Below are positions 15,742-23,515 of a stretch of 36,007 nucleotides of DNA, piece after piece. The position numbers and the translations under genes are program-made. Origin of the DNA: Rhodospirillaceae bacterium (GTDB lineage Bacteria; Pseudomonadota; Alphaproteobacteria; MPNO01; UBA2964). The notes beneath the pieces are model-generated. The model worked only from the letters and a program-made list of their open reading frames with translations. It ran no database searches and was not told the origin of the DNA. The DNA lies in NCBI GenBank assembly GCA_018660305.1, contig JABJKO010000050.1, positions 1 to 36,007 on the forward strand, read 5' to 3'. Numbering within the stretch: position 1 is the first letter of the stretch; each line of letters starts with the position of its first letter.

Positions 15742-15789
15742 TTCTGGTCGTCTTCTGGCAGTAAAGCTGGCGTAAGAGACGAGGTTTCA

Positions 15790-18306
15790 ATGGCACGATC
15801 TGACGATTCGGCGCCCCTGGGCCGCCCACCAAAACTGGGACGCAAGCTGTTCCTGGCGCGCCTTTCGCTCGCCTGGGAATCTCTGTGGCCCGCGCTGTGG
15901 CCCGCCGTGGGAATCGGCGGGGTGTTTCTCGCCCTGGCACTTTTCGATTTCTTTCCGCACGTGCCGGGCTGGCTGCATGTCCTTCTGCTCGCCGCCTTCG
16001 CAATTTTCTTTTTCCGGACGCTTATCAAAGCCATCAGGAGTTTTTCGTGGCCGGCGCGGCACGCGGGACGCCGTCGCATCGAACAGGCAAGCGGCCTCGA
16101 TCACCGGCCGCTGACTGCGGTAAACGATTCGCAGGCGACCGGAACCAACGACCGGGACGCGGCGGCACTGTGGCAGGCGCATCAGGCGCGCATGGCCGCG
16201 CTTTCGCGCAACTTGCGTGCCGGTATTCCGGAACCGGGTCTCGCCCGGCGTGACCCCTGGGCGCTCCGCCTGGCCCTTGCGATCACCCTCGTCGTCGCCG
16301 GGATCGCCGGCTCGTCCGATCCGTTGCAGCGGCTCAGCCGCGCGGTGATGCCGACCCTGCAATCGGACGCAACGGCGCAGAAGATGGCGATGGATCTCTG
16401 GATCACACCGCCCAGCTATACGGGCCTACCGCCGCTGTTTCCCATGCGTCTGGCCCGGCAGGCCGCTGCCGAGAAGACCAGCCGGGAAGCCGCCCTCGCG
16501 CCCGATGACGGTGACAAGGAAGCGGCCGGGGCCGCCCCGAGCCTTCCGGTGATACAGGTTCCCGCCGGCAGCATTTTGACGGCGCAGGTTCAGGGCAAAG
16601 GCGAATTGCCGGCCCTGGCTCTCGGCGCCGCGACGACACCCTTTGAAAAAATCGACCAATCCTATAGCCGAGTGGTCCAGAAAATCGACAAGAGCGGCAA
16701 GCTTGCCATCGTCGCGGGCGAACACACTTTGGGCGCATGGCAGATCGCCATCATTCCCGACATGAAGCCCGCCATCGCCTTCGCCAGCCCGCCCATCGGG
16801 ACGCCGCAGGCGACCTTCAAGATTTCCTACACCGCGTCGGACGATTACGGAATCACGAAGGCACAGGCGGAGATTCGCCGGACCTATGAACGTGGCGAGG
16901 TGGTGGGCAAGGAAGTCCATCGGATTGACCTGCCGCTGCCGAGCCGGGCCGCCCGCTCGGTAAACGAAACCGCTTTTTTTGATCTCGCGCCCCACAAATG
17001 GGCCGGCCAGCCCGTCATGGTCGAATTAATCGCAACCGACGGGTTGAAGCAGAGCGGCAAGAGCGAGCCGACCCGTCTGGTGCTGCCGGAACGTGTCTTC
17101 ACCCACCCGGTCGCGCGCGCCATTATCGAGGAGCGCAAAAAGCTGGCGAACCAGCCCGAACGGCGTCGGTCGGTCATGCAGGGCCTGTCGGAGATTGCGT
17201 CGGAACCGCAGGCCTTCGGCCATGATTCGGTGGTTTACCTTGCCCTGGCGACCGCCCGCTCACGTCTGATTTACGATTCAAGCCATGACTCCGTCGATCC
17301 CCTCCTGGGGCTTCTGTGGGATACGGCGCTGCGCCTCGAAGACGGCAAGCTTTCCCTTGCCGAGCGCGAGCTTCGGCGCATCCAGCAAGCCCTGATGAAA
17401 GCCCTGGCGGAGGGCGCCAGCGACGCTGAACTGGACCGGCTGATGCGGCAATTGCAGCAGGCCATCTCCAACTACATGCAGGCCCTCGCCGAACAGATGA
17501 GGCGCAACCCCAACCGTCAGCAGCAGGCCGTCGAATTCGACCCCCGCACCATGCGTCTGATCCAGGGTAGCGATATCGCGAGGATGCTGGATCAAATCCG
17601 CAAACTCATGCAGTCGGGCGCGAGACAGGCGGCCCGCGAGATGCTGGCACGGCTGCAGCGCATGCTGGAAGGCATGCGGTCGATGCAGGTCATGCGGCAG
17701 CGCGGATCGGGTGGCCGAAATGGCGGTACGCTGAGAAAACTACAGGATTTGATCCGGCGTCAGCAGCAGCTTATGGAACAAACCTTCCGGTTGTCGCGAC
17801 CGGGGGCGGGGCAACAGGGTCGCATGCCGGGGGCGGGCGATCAGAGAGCACTGCAGAACTTGCTGAGACAATTGCGCGGCATGATGCCCGGTGCCAAGCC
17901 CGGTCAGGGCCCCGGGCAGGCGCTGGACCGCGCCAATCAGGCCATGGAGCGTGCCATACGGTCCTTGGAAGGCCGGCGCCCGGGCAATGCCGTGGGCGAG
18001 CAGGGACAGGCGCTGGATCAGCTACGGCGCGCCGGTCGCGGCCTGCTGCAACAGATGATGGAACGATTCGCGCGGCAGTCCGGCAATCGACCTAACCAGC
18101 GGGGTAACCGCAACCAGCCGAGGCGCGATCCGCTGGGCCGCGAAACCATGGGCGATGACGTCGATACCGGGGGCGTCAGGATCCCCAACGAAAGCGCCAT
18201 GCAGCGGGCCCGGGAAATTCTCGACGAACTGCGTCGACGCTCCGGCCAGATCAACCGCCGGCAGATCGAGCTGGATTACATCAATCGGCTGTTACAGCGC
18301 TTCTGA
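15790..18306 (+). CDS. TIGR02302/DUF4175 family large membrane protein
   Basis: An 838-residue protein of the alphaproteobacterial TIGR02302 family, function unknown. Two adjacent membrane helices near residues 35-80 (GIGGVFLALALFDFFPHV; LHVLLLAAFAIFFFRTLIKA) and a third around 155-172 (LRLALAITLVVAGIAG) anchor it. A large periplasmic part follows, with an immunoglobulin-like region (YTASDDYGITKAQAEIRRTY). The C-terminal third is helical and very rich in Gln, Arg and Met (QQAVEFDPRTMRLIQ, LMEQTFRLSRPGAGQQ, GRMPGAGDQRALQNLLRQL). GAGG precedes the ATG. It follows lysA in the same direction, as usual for this family. Confidence 0.88.
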   Translation: MARSDDSAPLGRPPKLGRKLFLARLSLAWESLWPALWPAVGIGGVFLALALFDFFPHVPGWLHVLLLAAFAIFFFRTLIKAIRSFSWPARHAGRRRIEQASGLDHRPLTAVNDSQATGTNDRDAAALWQAHQARMAALSRNLRAGIPEPGLARRDPWALRLALAITLVVAGIAGSSDPLQRLSRAVMPTLQSDATAQKMAMDLWITPPSYTGLPPLFPMRLARQAAAEKTSREAALAPDDGDKEAAGAAPSLPVIQVPAGSILTAQVQGKGELPALALGAATTPFEKIDQSYSRVVQKIDKSGKLAIVAGEHTLGAWQIAIIPDMKPAIAFASPPIGTPQATFKISYTASDDYGITKAQAEIRRTYERGEVVGKEVHRIDLPLPSRAARSVNETAFFDLAPHKWAGQPVMVELIATDGLKQSGKSEPTRLVLPERVFTHPVARAIIEERKKLANQPERRRSVMQGLSEIASEPQAFGHDSVVYLALATARSRLIYDSSHDSVDPLLGLLWDTALRLEDGKLSLAERELRRIQQALMKALAEGASDAELDRLMRQLQQAISNYMQALAEQMRRNPNRQQQAVEFDPRTMRLIQGSDIARMLDQIRKLMQSGARQAAREMLARLQRMLEGMRSMQVMRQRGSGGRNGGTLRKLQDLIRRQQQLMEQTFRLSRPGAGQQGRMPGAGDQRALQNLLRQLRGMMPGAKPGQGPGQALDRANQAMERAIRSLEGRRPGNAVGEQGQALDQLRRAGRGLLQQMMERFARQSGNRPNQRGNRNQPRRDPLGRETMGDDVDTGGVRIPNESAMQRAREILDELRRRSGQINRRQIELDYINRLLQRF

Positions 18307-18336
18307 AAGACGGTCCGGCCGGTTTTGCTGTCTTTT
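18306..18336. terminator. Weak hairpin between convergent genes
   Basis: AAAGAC (18306-18311) can pair with GTCTTT (18330-18335), enclosing the self-complementary CCGGCCGG. T residues follow on the plus strand and the arms begin with A's, so it could act in both directions between the TIGR02302 and cpdR stops. The stem is short. Confidence 0.35.
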
Positions 18337-18727
18337 AGTGAATGGTACCGTCGGGGTTACCCGGGCCGCTGATACCCAGCATGCGACTTACCGCGTCACG
18401 GATTTCCTGCAAGGTAAAGGGCTTGGAAATAATATCCTGGGAGAGGGCGTCCAGATTGTGCGCCCGCTGCCGCTCCGCGGCATAACCGGTCATCAGCAGC
18501 ACCGGCAAATCGGGATATTCCTTGGCCGCCTTCAACGCCAGCGCAATGCCATCAAGCTGCGGCATCACAATGTCGGCAAGCAGCATATCGAAACGGCTCT
18601 TTGCGAGCGCGGTCAGGGCCTGCTCACCGTCGGCCACCGCCGTGACGTCGTGACCGTCCTGGCGCAATGCCCGGCCGACGAATTCCCGAACTGCTTTATC
18701 ATCCTCGGCAAGCAGGATAGCGGCCAC
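18335..18727 (-). CDS. cpdR: CpdR-type single-domain response regulator
   Basis: A 130-residue stand-alone receiver domain. Acidic pocket E8-D9-D10, phospho-acceptor D52 in LLADIVMPQLDGIAL, switch threonine T80 in LLMTGYAAERQRAH and K102 in ISKPFTLQEI are all present; the TGYAAERQRAH stretch is distinctive of CpdR. In Caulobacter, unphosphorylated CpdR directs ClpXP to degrade CtrA, PdeA and other substrates; the phosphoryl group comes from CckA-ChpT. Compared with the Caulobacter protein there is a short C-terminal extension (GISGPGNPDGTIH). Transcribed alone, convergent with TIGR02302 and in the same direction as hpt. Confidence 0.88.
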   Translation of the reverse strand: MAAILLAEDDKAVREFVGRALRQDGHDVTAVADGEQALTALAKSRFDMLLADIVMPQLDGIALALKAAKEYPDLPVLLMTGYAAERQRAHNLDALSQDIISKPFTLQEIRDAVSRMLGISGPGNPDGTIH

Positions 18728-18843
18728 GGCTCAACTCCCCTTAACTGACGCATATAGTTGGTTATCTGCGTATAAGCCGGGAAGGTTGAGAATTCGTTTA
18801 CGAAAGCGAATAAAGAGTTAACCGGCGGAATCCATACCCATGA

Positions 18844-19386
18844 TCAATCGACCGGCAATTTACCGATAAAGGGCAGGCCGCGATATCGGTGGGCATAGTC
18901 CAGCCCATAGCCGACAACGAATTCGTCGCCGATGCTAAAGCCCACATAATCGGCCTCGATGGCCACTTTTCGATTCGCCGGCTTGTCCAGAAGAAGACAG
19001 GTTTTAACGCTGTCAGCGCCCCTCTCGCACATGGTCTGACAGGCAAAGGCCAGGGTCCGGCCGGACTCCAGGACATCATCGACGATAAGGATTGACCGGC
19101 CTTTGACGTCTTCCACGAGGTCATGGGTCAGCGTGACGGTACCCGAGCTGGTCCTCCCGGCGCCATAGCTGGACAGGGTGACGAAATCGACCTGAGCCGA
19201 TGCTCCGGCGCGTTCGAGGGCCCGTATGAGATCCGCTGCAAAGACGAAGCTGCCTTTCAGGATGATGACAATCAGCAAATCGCCGGGTTCATCGGACACG
19301 ATCTCCTGTGCCAGCGTATTCACGCGACGGGATATGTCCCCTTCGGAAAAGAGTATGTCGATCGATGACGGAGTCACCGGGCTCAT
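18844..19386 (-). CDS. hpt: Hypoxanthine phosphoribosyltransferase
   Basis: A 180-residue purine-salvage enzyme making IMP (and possibly GMP) from hypoxanthine/guanine and PRPP. The PRPP-binding signature SILIVDDVLESGRT with D103-D104 is at about 98-111. The N-terminal LLIVIILKGSFVFAADL, the flexible loop LSSYGAGRTSSG and the C-terminal VGYGLDYAHRYRGLPFIG are all typical. The frame extends upstream, but ATG at 19386 gives the family length. It overlaps the upstream zinc-ribbon gene stop by one base (TGATG on the minus strand). Confidence 0.95.
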   Translation of the reverse strand: MSPVTPSSIDILFSEGDISRRVNTLAQEIVSDEPGDLLIVIILKGSFVFAADLIRALERAGASAQVDFVTLSSYGAGRTSSGTVTLTHDLVEDVKGRSILIVDDVLESGRTLAFACQTMCERGADSVKTCLLLDKPANRKVAIEADYVGFSIGDEFVVGYGLDYAHRYRGLPFIGKLPVD

Positions 19387-20099
19387 CAGGGAGTAGCCGC
19401 TTTCGGCGCGTGGGGCATTTTCGGTTTGCTCGAATCGAATGTTACATTGACGCGCGCGCCATTGGCCGGCGGGTCCACCAGCTCGGTGGAAAACGGCGCG
19501 CGCTCCTTGATAAGGAGCTTGGGTGACGGCGCCGCAAATCGCCATTGGTGAATGATTTTGCCGTCTTTGTCGTAAACAAGACCCAACATCTCGGGCACCA
19601 CGCGGGCTTTTTCGGAAATATTGACGACAAAGCCGCTGATGCTGATCACCCGTTTGCCGTCCTTCGAACTGACCTTGGAAGCGACCTCCGCCAATTGAAG
19701 GCCGGCACCGGGCGGCTCGGGGCCCAGCCCGACCAGATGGTAGACCATCTCCGATGCCGGGACCCGCGACATGATAAGGTCGCGGAACAGGATCGTGGCC
19801 GTTACGGCACCGCCAAGAACCAGGAAAACAAGGACCCACAAGACCGTCGGCGCGCGACTGCGCTTCTCGCTGGGGAGCGCCGGCAAGTTCGTTCCGCGGG
19901 GTAGGCGGCGATGCGGTGGCGGATCACCGCGCGGTAGCGGCGGCAATCGCGGCGTCGGGTCTGATTTCGGCAAATCCGGCGGTGGCGGCTCGGCCCAGCT
20001 ATGACCACAACGGCTGCATCTGACCGTGCGGCCGGACGCACCGATCGCCGTCGGATCCACCACATATCTGGTCGAGCATTCGGGACAGGTAAGAATCAT
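19386..20099 (-). CDS. MJ0042-type zinc-ribbon protein with DUF3426 domain
   Basis: A 237-residue protein. The N-terminal zinc ribbon has cysteines C5, C8, C28 and C31 (LTCPECSTRYVVD; TVRCSRCGHSW). A proline-rich linker of about 50 residues follows, then one transmembrane helix (APTVLWVLVFLVLGGAVTAT, about 84-104). The C-terminal extracytoplasmic beta-rich DUF3426 domain contains ISISGFVVNISEKARVVPEM. Cytoplasmic zinc ribbon plus periplasmic domain suggests a sensor or scaffold, but the function is unknown. It is coupled to hpt and divergent from ftsE, its common position in alphaproteobacteria. Confidence 0.9.
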   Translation of the reverse strand: MILTCPECSTRYVVDPTAIGASGRTVRCSRCGHSWAEPPPPDLPKSDPTPRLPPLPRGDPPPHRRLPRGTNLPALPSEKRSRAPTVLWVLVFLVLGGAVTATILFRDLIMSRVPASEMVYHLVGLGPEPPGAGLQLAEVASKVSSKDGKRVISISGFVVNISEKARVVPEMLGLVYDKDGKIIHQWRFAAPSPKLLIKERAPFSTELVDPPANGARVNVTFDSSKPKMPHAPKAATP

Positions 20100-20268
20100 A
20101 ACGCCCGAAACACACTATTCGTTGTTGTTGGACACGCCCTGCTAGTCGCCGTTGTATAAGAGCTAGACCGGAACAAGGCAAGGCAGGGACCACGAACATT
20201 GGTATAGTGGACGGATCGCGCGGCCCTGTGCGATGCTGAGATCCTGTGTTGTAAAGTGGGGAAATGCT

Positions 20269-21024
20269 GTGCCGGAAGGCGGGGAAGTGGTCCGGTTCCA
20301 GAATGTAGGCATGCGTTACGGCCTCGGCCGCGAAATCCTGCACGATGTATCCCTTCGGCTGGAATCAGGGTCGTTTCATTTTTTGACCGGTGAAAGCGGA
20401 GCGGGAAAATCGTCGCTGCTCCGGCTGATGTACCTCGCACAGCGCCCCTCGCGCGGGCTCATTACGTTGTTCGGCCACGATATCGCGACCACATCGCGCA
20501 AAGCCCTGCCGGCACTACGCCGTCAGGTGGGTGTCATTTTCCAGGATTTCCGGCTGGTCGATCATTTAACGGCGAAGGAAAATGTCGCATTGCCGCTGCG
20601 CGTCGCAGGGGCCAGCCAGCAGCAGGTCGATGAACATGTACCCGAATTGTTGCGATGGGTCGGGCTGGAGGAACATATCGATTCGCGTCCTTCCATCCTG
20701 TCCGGTGGCCAGAAACAGCGTGTCGCCATTGCCCGCGCCATCATTGCCCGCCCCCGGCTTCTTCTTGCCGACGAACCGACAGGCAATGTGGACGACCGTA
20801 TTGCCATGCGGCTGATGCATCTCCTGTCGGAACTCAATAAAATCGGTACCACCGTGGTAGTGGCGACACACAGCCAGTCCCTGGTATCGGCCTTTGCCCA
20901 TCCACGGCTCCATCTGGTGAACGGGGAGCTCGAGATTCTTCGACCGGGTGCAGGGGTCACGCAGGCTCCGGCCAACGTGCCAGACCTGCCAGCGGAACCG
21001 CACGGCATGGGTCATCCCCCATGA
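20269..21024 (+). CDS. ftsE: Cell-division ATP-binding protein FtsE
   Basis: A 251-residue ABC ATPase that pairs with FtsX at the division site and drives septal hydrolase activation. Walker A is GESGAGKSS (about 41-49), the Q-loop is [13 protein letters not shown], the ABC signature [15 protein letters not shown], Walker [13 protein letters not shown], and the H-loop histidine lies in [10 protein letters not shown]. The [19 protein letters not shown] stretch is typical of FtsE. I choose the GTG at 20269 because GGGGA lies seven bases upstream; the ATG at 20233 lacks a ribosome site. About 25 extra C-terminal residues follow the ABC core. It overlaps ftsX by four bases. Confidence 0.95.
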   Translation: MPEGGEVVRFQNVGMRYGLGREILHDVSLRLESGSFHFLTGESGAGKSSLLRLMYLAQRPSRGLITLFGHDIATTSRKALPALRRQVGVIFQDFRLVDHLTAKENVALPLRVAGASQQQVDEHVPELLRWVGLEEHIDSRPSILSGGQKQRVAIARAIIARPRLLLADEPTGNVDDRIAMRLMHLLSELNKIGTTVVVATHSQSLVSAFAHPRLHLVNGELEILRPGAGVTQAPANVPDLPAEPHGMGHPP

Positions 21025-21923
21025 TCAATACCGACCCCGTCCTACCCCTTGCGCGGGATGCATCCAGCCGGTTCCTGCCATGGCTCATCGCCTTCATGGT
21101 GTGGCTCGCGGCCATGGCACTGGCCGCGGTCATGGTGCTGTCCGCGGCCGGCGATCAGTGGCGCCGGAGCCTGACCGGATCGGTCACGGTTCAGATTGTT
21201 CCCACCGAAACGACCGACGCCAGGACCATGGAGGCGCGCGTCAACTCGGCGCTTGTCCTGCTCCGTGCGACACCGGGCGTGAAATCGGCGAACGCTGTTT
21301 CGGCGGATAGAACTGCCGCGCTGCTGGAGCCATGGCTGGGGCGTAACGCCCTGTCGGAATCTATCGGCCTGCCGATCCCCCGCCTGATCGATGTCTCCGT
21401 CGAACCCGAGACATCCAATATTGCCGTCGATTTGGGTACATTGGCGGCACAGCTCGCCGAGACTGTGCCCGGCGCTTCACTCGATGACCATGGCCAGTGG
21501 CTCGATCGCCTCATCGCGCTTGCCCGGGCCATCGAAGCGATCGGGTTCGCCATTCTGATCGTCATCAGCCTGGCGGCCATCGCCACCGTCGTCTTCGCCA
21601 CCAGGACGGGGCTTGCCATCCATCACGATGTCATAGAACTCCTGCATCTGATCGGCGCCAGAGACGATTTTGTCGCACGCCAGTTCCAGCTCAATGCCCT
21701 TTGGCTCGGGCTAAAGGGAGGCGCAACCGGCGTCGTGCTGGCGGTGGGCACCCTGCTCATTCTCGGATCCCTTGCCGCAAAAGTTGAAGCAGGACTTCTG
21801 CCGCCGGTGACCCTGGCTATCTGGCAATGGATGGCGCTCGGCGGCGTCGCCATAGCAGCGGCAATTATCAGCGTCGCGACAGCCCGGATAACCGTGCTCC
21901 GAACCATCGGGCGTATGCCATAA
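21021..21923 (+). CDS. ftsX: Cell-division protein FtsX
   Basis: A 300-residue permease-like partner of FtsE. The first transmembrane helix is near residues 16-42 (FLPWLIAFMVWLAAMALAAV). A periplasmic loop of about 120 residues follows, then three helices in the C-terminal half (AIGFAILIVISLAAIATVVF; GVVLAVGTLLILGSLA; WMALGGVAIAAAIISVA). Between helices is the FtsX-type cytoplasmic segment IELLHLIGARDDFVARQFQL. The FtsEX complex transmits ATP hydrolysis to periplasmic amidase activators such as EnvC/NlpD-type proteins (family knowledge). It is coupled to ftsE (ATGA) and to the YdcF gene (TAATG). Confidence 0.94.
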   Translation: MINTDPVLPLARDASSRFLPWLIAFMVWLAAMALAAVMVLSAAGDQWRRSLTGSVTVQIVPTETTDARTMEARVNSALVLLRATPGVKSANAVSADRTAALLEPWLGRNALSESIGLPIPRLIDVSVEPETSNIAVDLGTLAAQLAETVPGASLDDHGQWLDRLIALARAIEAIGFAILIVISLAAIATVVFATRTGLAIHHDVIELLHLIGARDDFVARQFQLNALWLGLKGGATGVVLAVGTLLILGSLAAKVEAGLLPPVTLAIWQWMALGGVAIAAAIISVATARITVLRTIGRMP

Positions 21924-22564
21924 TGGGCCGTCAATCCCGCTCCGTCCGCGGCCGGGCCCGCCGGCTAATCCTATATATGGCAATCCTGTTTTTGACAGTG
22001 ATGCTGGTGTGGTTTGCCGGCTTGATCTGGTTTGTGGCTCAGGTCCCCAGTGGCGGCAAAACGGTCCTGGAAAAGACCGATGCCATTGTGGTTCTGACGG
22101 GGGGGACGGGACGGCTGGATACCGGGCTTCAGCTGCTGGAGGAAGGGCTCGCCCAACAACTCTTCGTCTCCGGGGTCGCGCGCAACGTGGACGTGTCGAC
22201 CCTGCTGCGGGTTGCCCAGCGCAAGCCGGATGAGCTCGCCTGTTGCATTTCCGTTGGATATCAGGCGGACGATACCGCCGGCAATGCCCGGGAAACCGCC
22301 ATCTGGGTCGGCGCAAAGGGATTCAAATCCATCCGTCTGGTCACCGCCAGCTATCATATGCCGCGGAGCCTCGTTGAATTCCGCCGCGCCCTGCCGGATT
22401 TGACCATCCTGCCCCACCCGGTTTATCCACCACAGTTCAAACGCGACCAATGGTGGCTATGGCCGGGTACGGCGGCGCTGCTCTCCAGTGAGTTTAACAA
22501 ATACGTGCTCGCCCGCCTCGGTGTCAGCGGGGACGGTCTTCTGAGTTGGGGCAAACGGCCATGA
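21923..22564 (+). CDS. YdcF/SanA-type DUF218 membrane protein
   Basis: A 213-residue protein with one N-terminal transmembrane helix (about residues 15-38, LILYMAILFLTVMLVWFAGL) and a periplasmic DUF218 domain. Key motifs are the strand-loop DAIVVLTGGTGRLDTGLQLL, LFVSGVARNVD, the polar helix NARETAIWVGAKGFKSIRLV and VTASYHMPRSLVEFRRALP. DUF218 proteins are linked to envelope barrier function and lipid-linked intermediates; the reaction is unresolved. ATG overlaps the ftsX stop by one base and its stop overlaps plsC by four, so it belongs to the ftsEX-plsC operon. Confidence 0.9.
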   Translation: MGRQSRSVRGRARRLILYMAILFLTVMLVWFAGLIWFVAQVPSGGKTVLEKTDAIVVLTGGTGRLDTGLQLLEEGLAQQLFVSGVARNVDVSTLLRVAQRKPDELACCISVGYQADDTAGNARETAIWVGAKGFKSIRLVTASYHMPRSLVEFRRALPDLTILPHPVYPPQFKRDQWWLWPGTAALLSSEFNKYVLARLGVSGDGLLSWGKRP

Positions 22565-23304
22565 TTTATATTCGATCGCTTATTTTTCAAATCTTCTTTT
22601 ATCTTTGCGCGGGCTGTCTCGCCCTATTAGCCCTGCCTACCCTTATTCTGCCGTTCTGGGCAATCTCCTTCCTTTCCCGCATATGGAGCCGGACAAATTT
22701 CTGGCTGTTGCGCGTCCTCAACGGACTCACCTACCGCATCGAAGGTACCGAGACACTGCCGTCCCAACCGGTCATTTTCGCGTCGAAGCATCAATCGGCG
22801 TGGGACACCATGATCTTCCCCCTCATTCTCGGCAACCCCGCCATTATCCTGAAGAAAGAGCTGCACTTGATTCCGTTTTACGGATGGTACGCGAAGAAAT
22901 ACGGCACCATTGGCATTGACCGTTCCGGCGGCGCCGCGGCCCTGCGCGCCATGCTGCGCGACGCCCGCGCGGCCATCGAAAACGGCCGCTCCATCGTGGT
23001 CTTCCCCGAGGGAACGCGCACCGAACCGGGCGAGATCAAGACCTATCAAAGCGGCGTAGCGGCCCTCTATAAGGATCTTGGCGTGCCCGTTGTCCCGGTG
23101 GCGTTGAATTCGGGCCTGTTCTGGGCCCGGCGCAGTATCCTGAGAAAACCCGGCACCATTACGCTGCGCTTTCTCGACGCTATCCCGCCGGGCATAAAAC
23201 GCGGCGACTTCATGGCCCGGCTGGAATCCGACATCGAGACAGCCCAGAAAGAGCTGGTCGGGCAATCCGATGCCGCAATCCCTGCCAAAGCGGCCCCCGA
23301 ATGA
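22561..23304 (+). CDS. plsC: 1-acyl-sn-glycerol-3-phosphate acyltransferase
   Basis: A 247-residue inner-membrane enzyme acylating lysophosphatidic acid to phosphatidic acid. The catalytic HX4D motif is H77-QSAW-D82; the acceptor-binding block is FPEGTR (148-153), followed by VPVVPVALNSG. Hydrophobic N-terminal helices (IRSLIFQIFFYLCAGCLALL, then LPTLILPFWAISFL) anchor it. I use ATG at 22561, which overlaps the YdcF stop as ATGA; the frame is open slightly upstream. Being coupled to ftsEX places phospholipid synthesis and division in one transcription unit. Confidence 0.95.
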   Translation: MIYIRSLIFQIFFYLCAGCLALLALPTLILPFWAISFLSRIWSRTNFWLLRVLNGLTYRIEGTETLPSQPVIFASKHQSAWDTMIFPLILGNPAIILKKELHLIPFYGWYAKKYGTIGIDRSGGAAALRAMLRDARAAIENGRSIVVFPEGTRTEPGEIKTYQSGVAALYKDLGVPVVPVALNSGLFWARRSILRKPGTITLRFLDAIPPGIKRGDFMARLESDIETAQKELVGQSDAAIPAKAAPE

Positions 23305-23306
23305 AA

Positions 23307-23327
23307 CTTTCCACATCCTGTGGATAA
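23307..23327. promoter_or_regulatory. Two convergent DnaA boxes upstream of nrdJ
   Basis: TGTGGATAA at 23319-23327 is the exact complement of the strong DnaA box TTATCCACA. CTTTCCACA at 23307-23315 is an 8/9 match to the TTTTCCACA form on the other strand. Together they make a palindrome with TCCACA/TGTGGA arms and a three-base centre. They lie about 110 bases before the nrdJ -35. DnaA controls nrdAB in E. coli; control here is inference. Confidence 0.5.
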
Positions 23328-23438
23328 ATCGAATTGTCATTTATTTTCAGCAATCTATATCAGGATAGAGCTGGGGATTTCTGGCGAATTACTGAAATGT
23401 TCGGCGCCACATAAGACGATTCGAACAGAACAAGAACA

Positions 23439-23467
23439 TTGAAATTTCTCCAACGGTCATGTATACT
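23439..23467 (+). promoter_or_regulatory. Sigma-70 promoter of nrdJ
   Basis: TTGAAA (23439-23444) and TATACT (23462-23467) are separated by exactly 17 bases, the best promoter match I noticed in this window. Transcription would begin near 23474, leaving a leader of about 40 bases. The leader holds a small hairpin (GCACC-gttta-GGTGC, 23481-23495) before the AAGGG ribosome site. Confidence 0.6.
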
Positions 23468-23515
23468 GGTTGGTACCAAAGCACCGTTTAGGTGCCGCCT
23501 GAAGAAGGGTAGAAA

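Noticed and set aside
17400..18240. Gln/Arg/Met-rich C-terminal region of the TIGR02302 protein as a frameshift artefact
   Set aside because: The frame is continuous to a normal stop and this biased composition is characteristic of the family's C-terminal part as I know it.
18728..18843. CtrA-type sites (TTAA-N7-TTAA) upstream of cpdR
   Set aside because: TTAAC occurs twice in the gap, but not with the required seven-base spacing to a second half-site.
23328..23515. Possible cobalamin riboswitch before nrdJ
   Set aside because: The leader after the predicted start is only about 40 bases, and no B12-box-like sequence is present.
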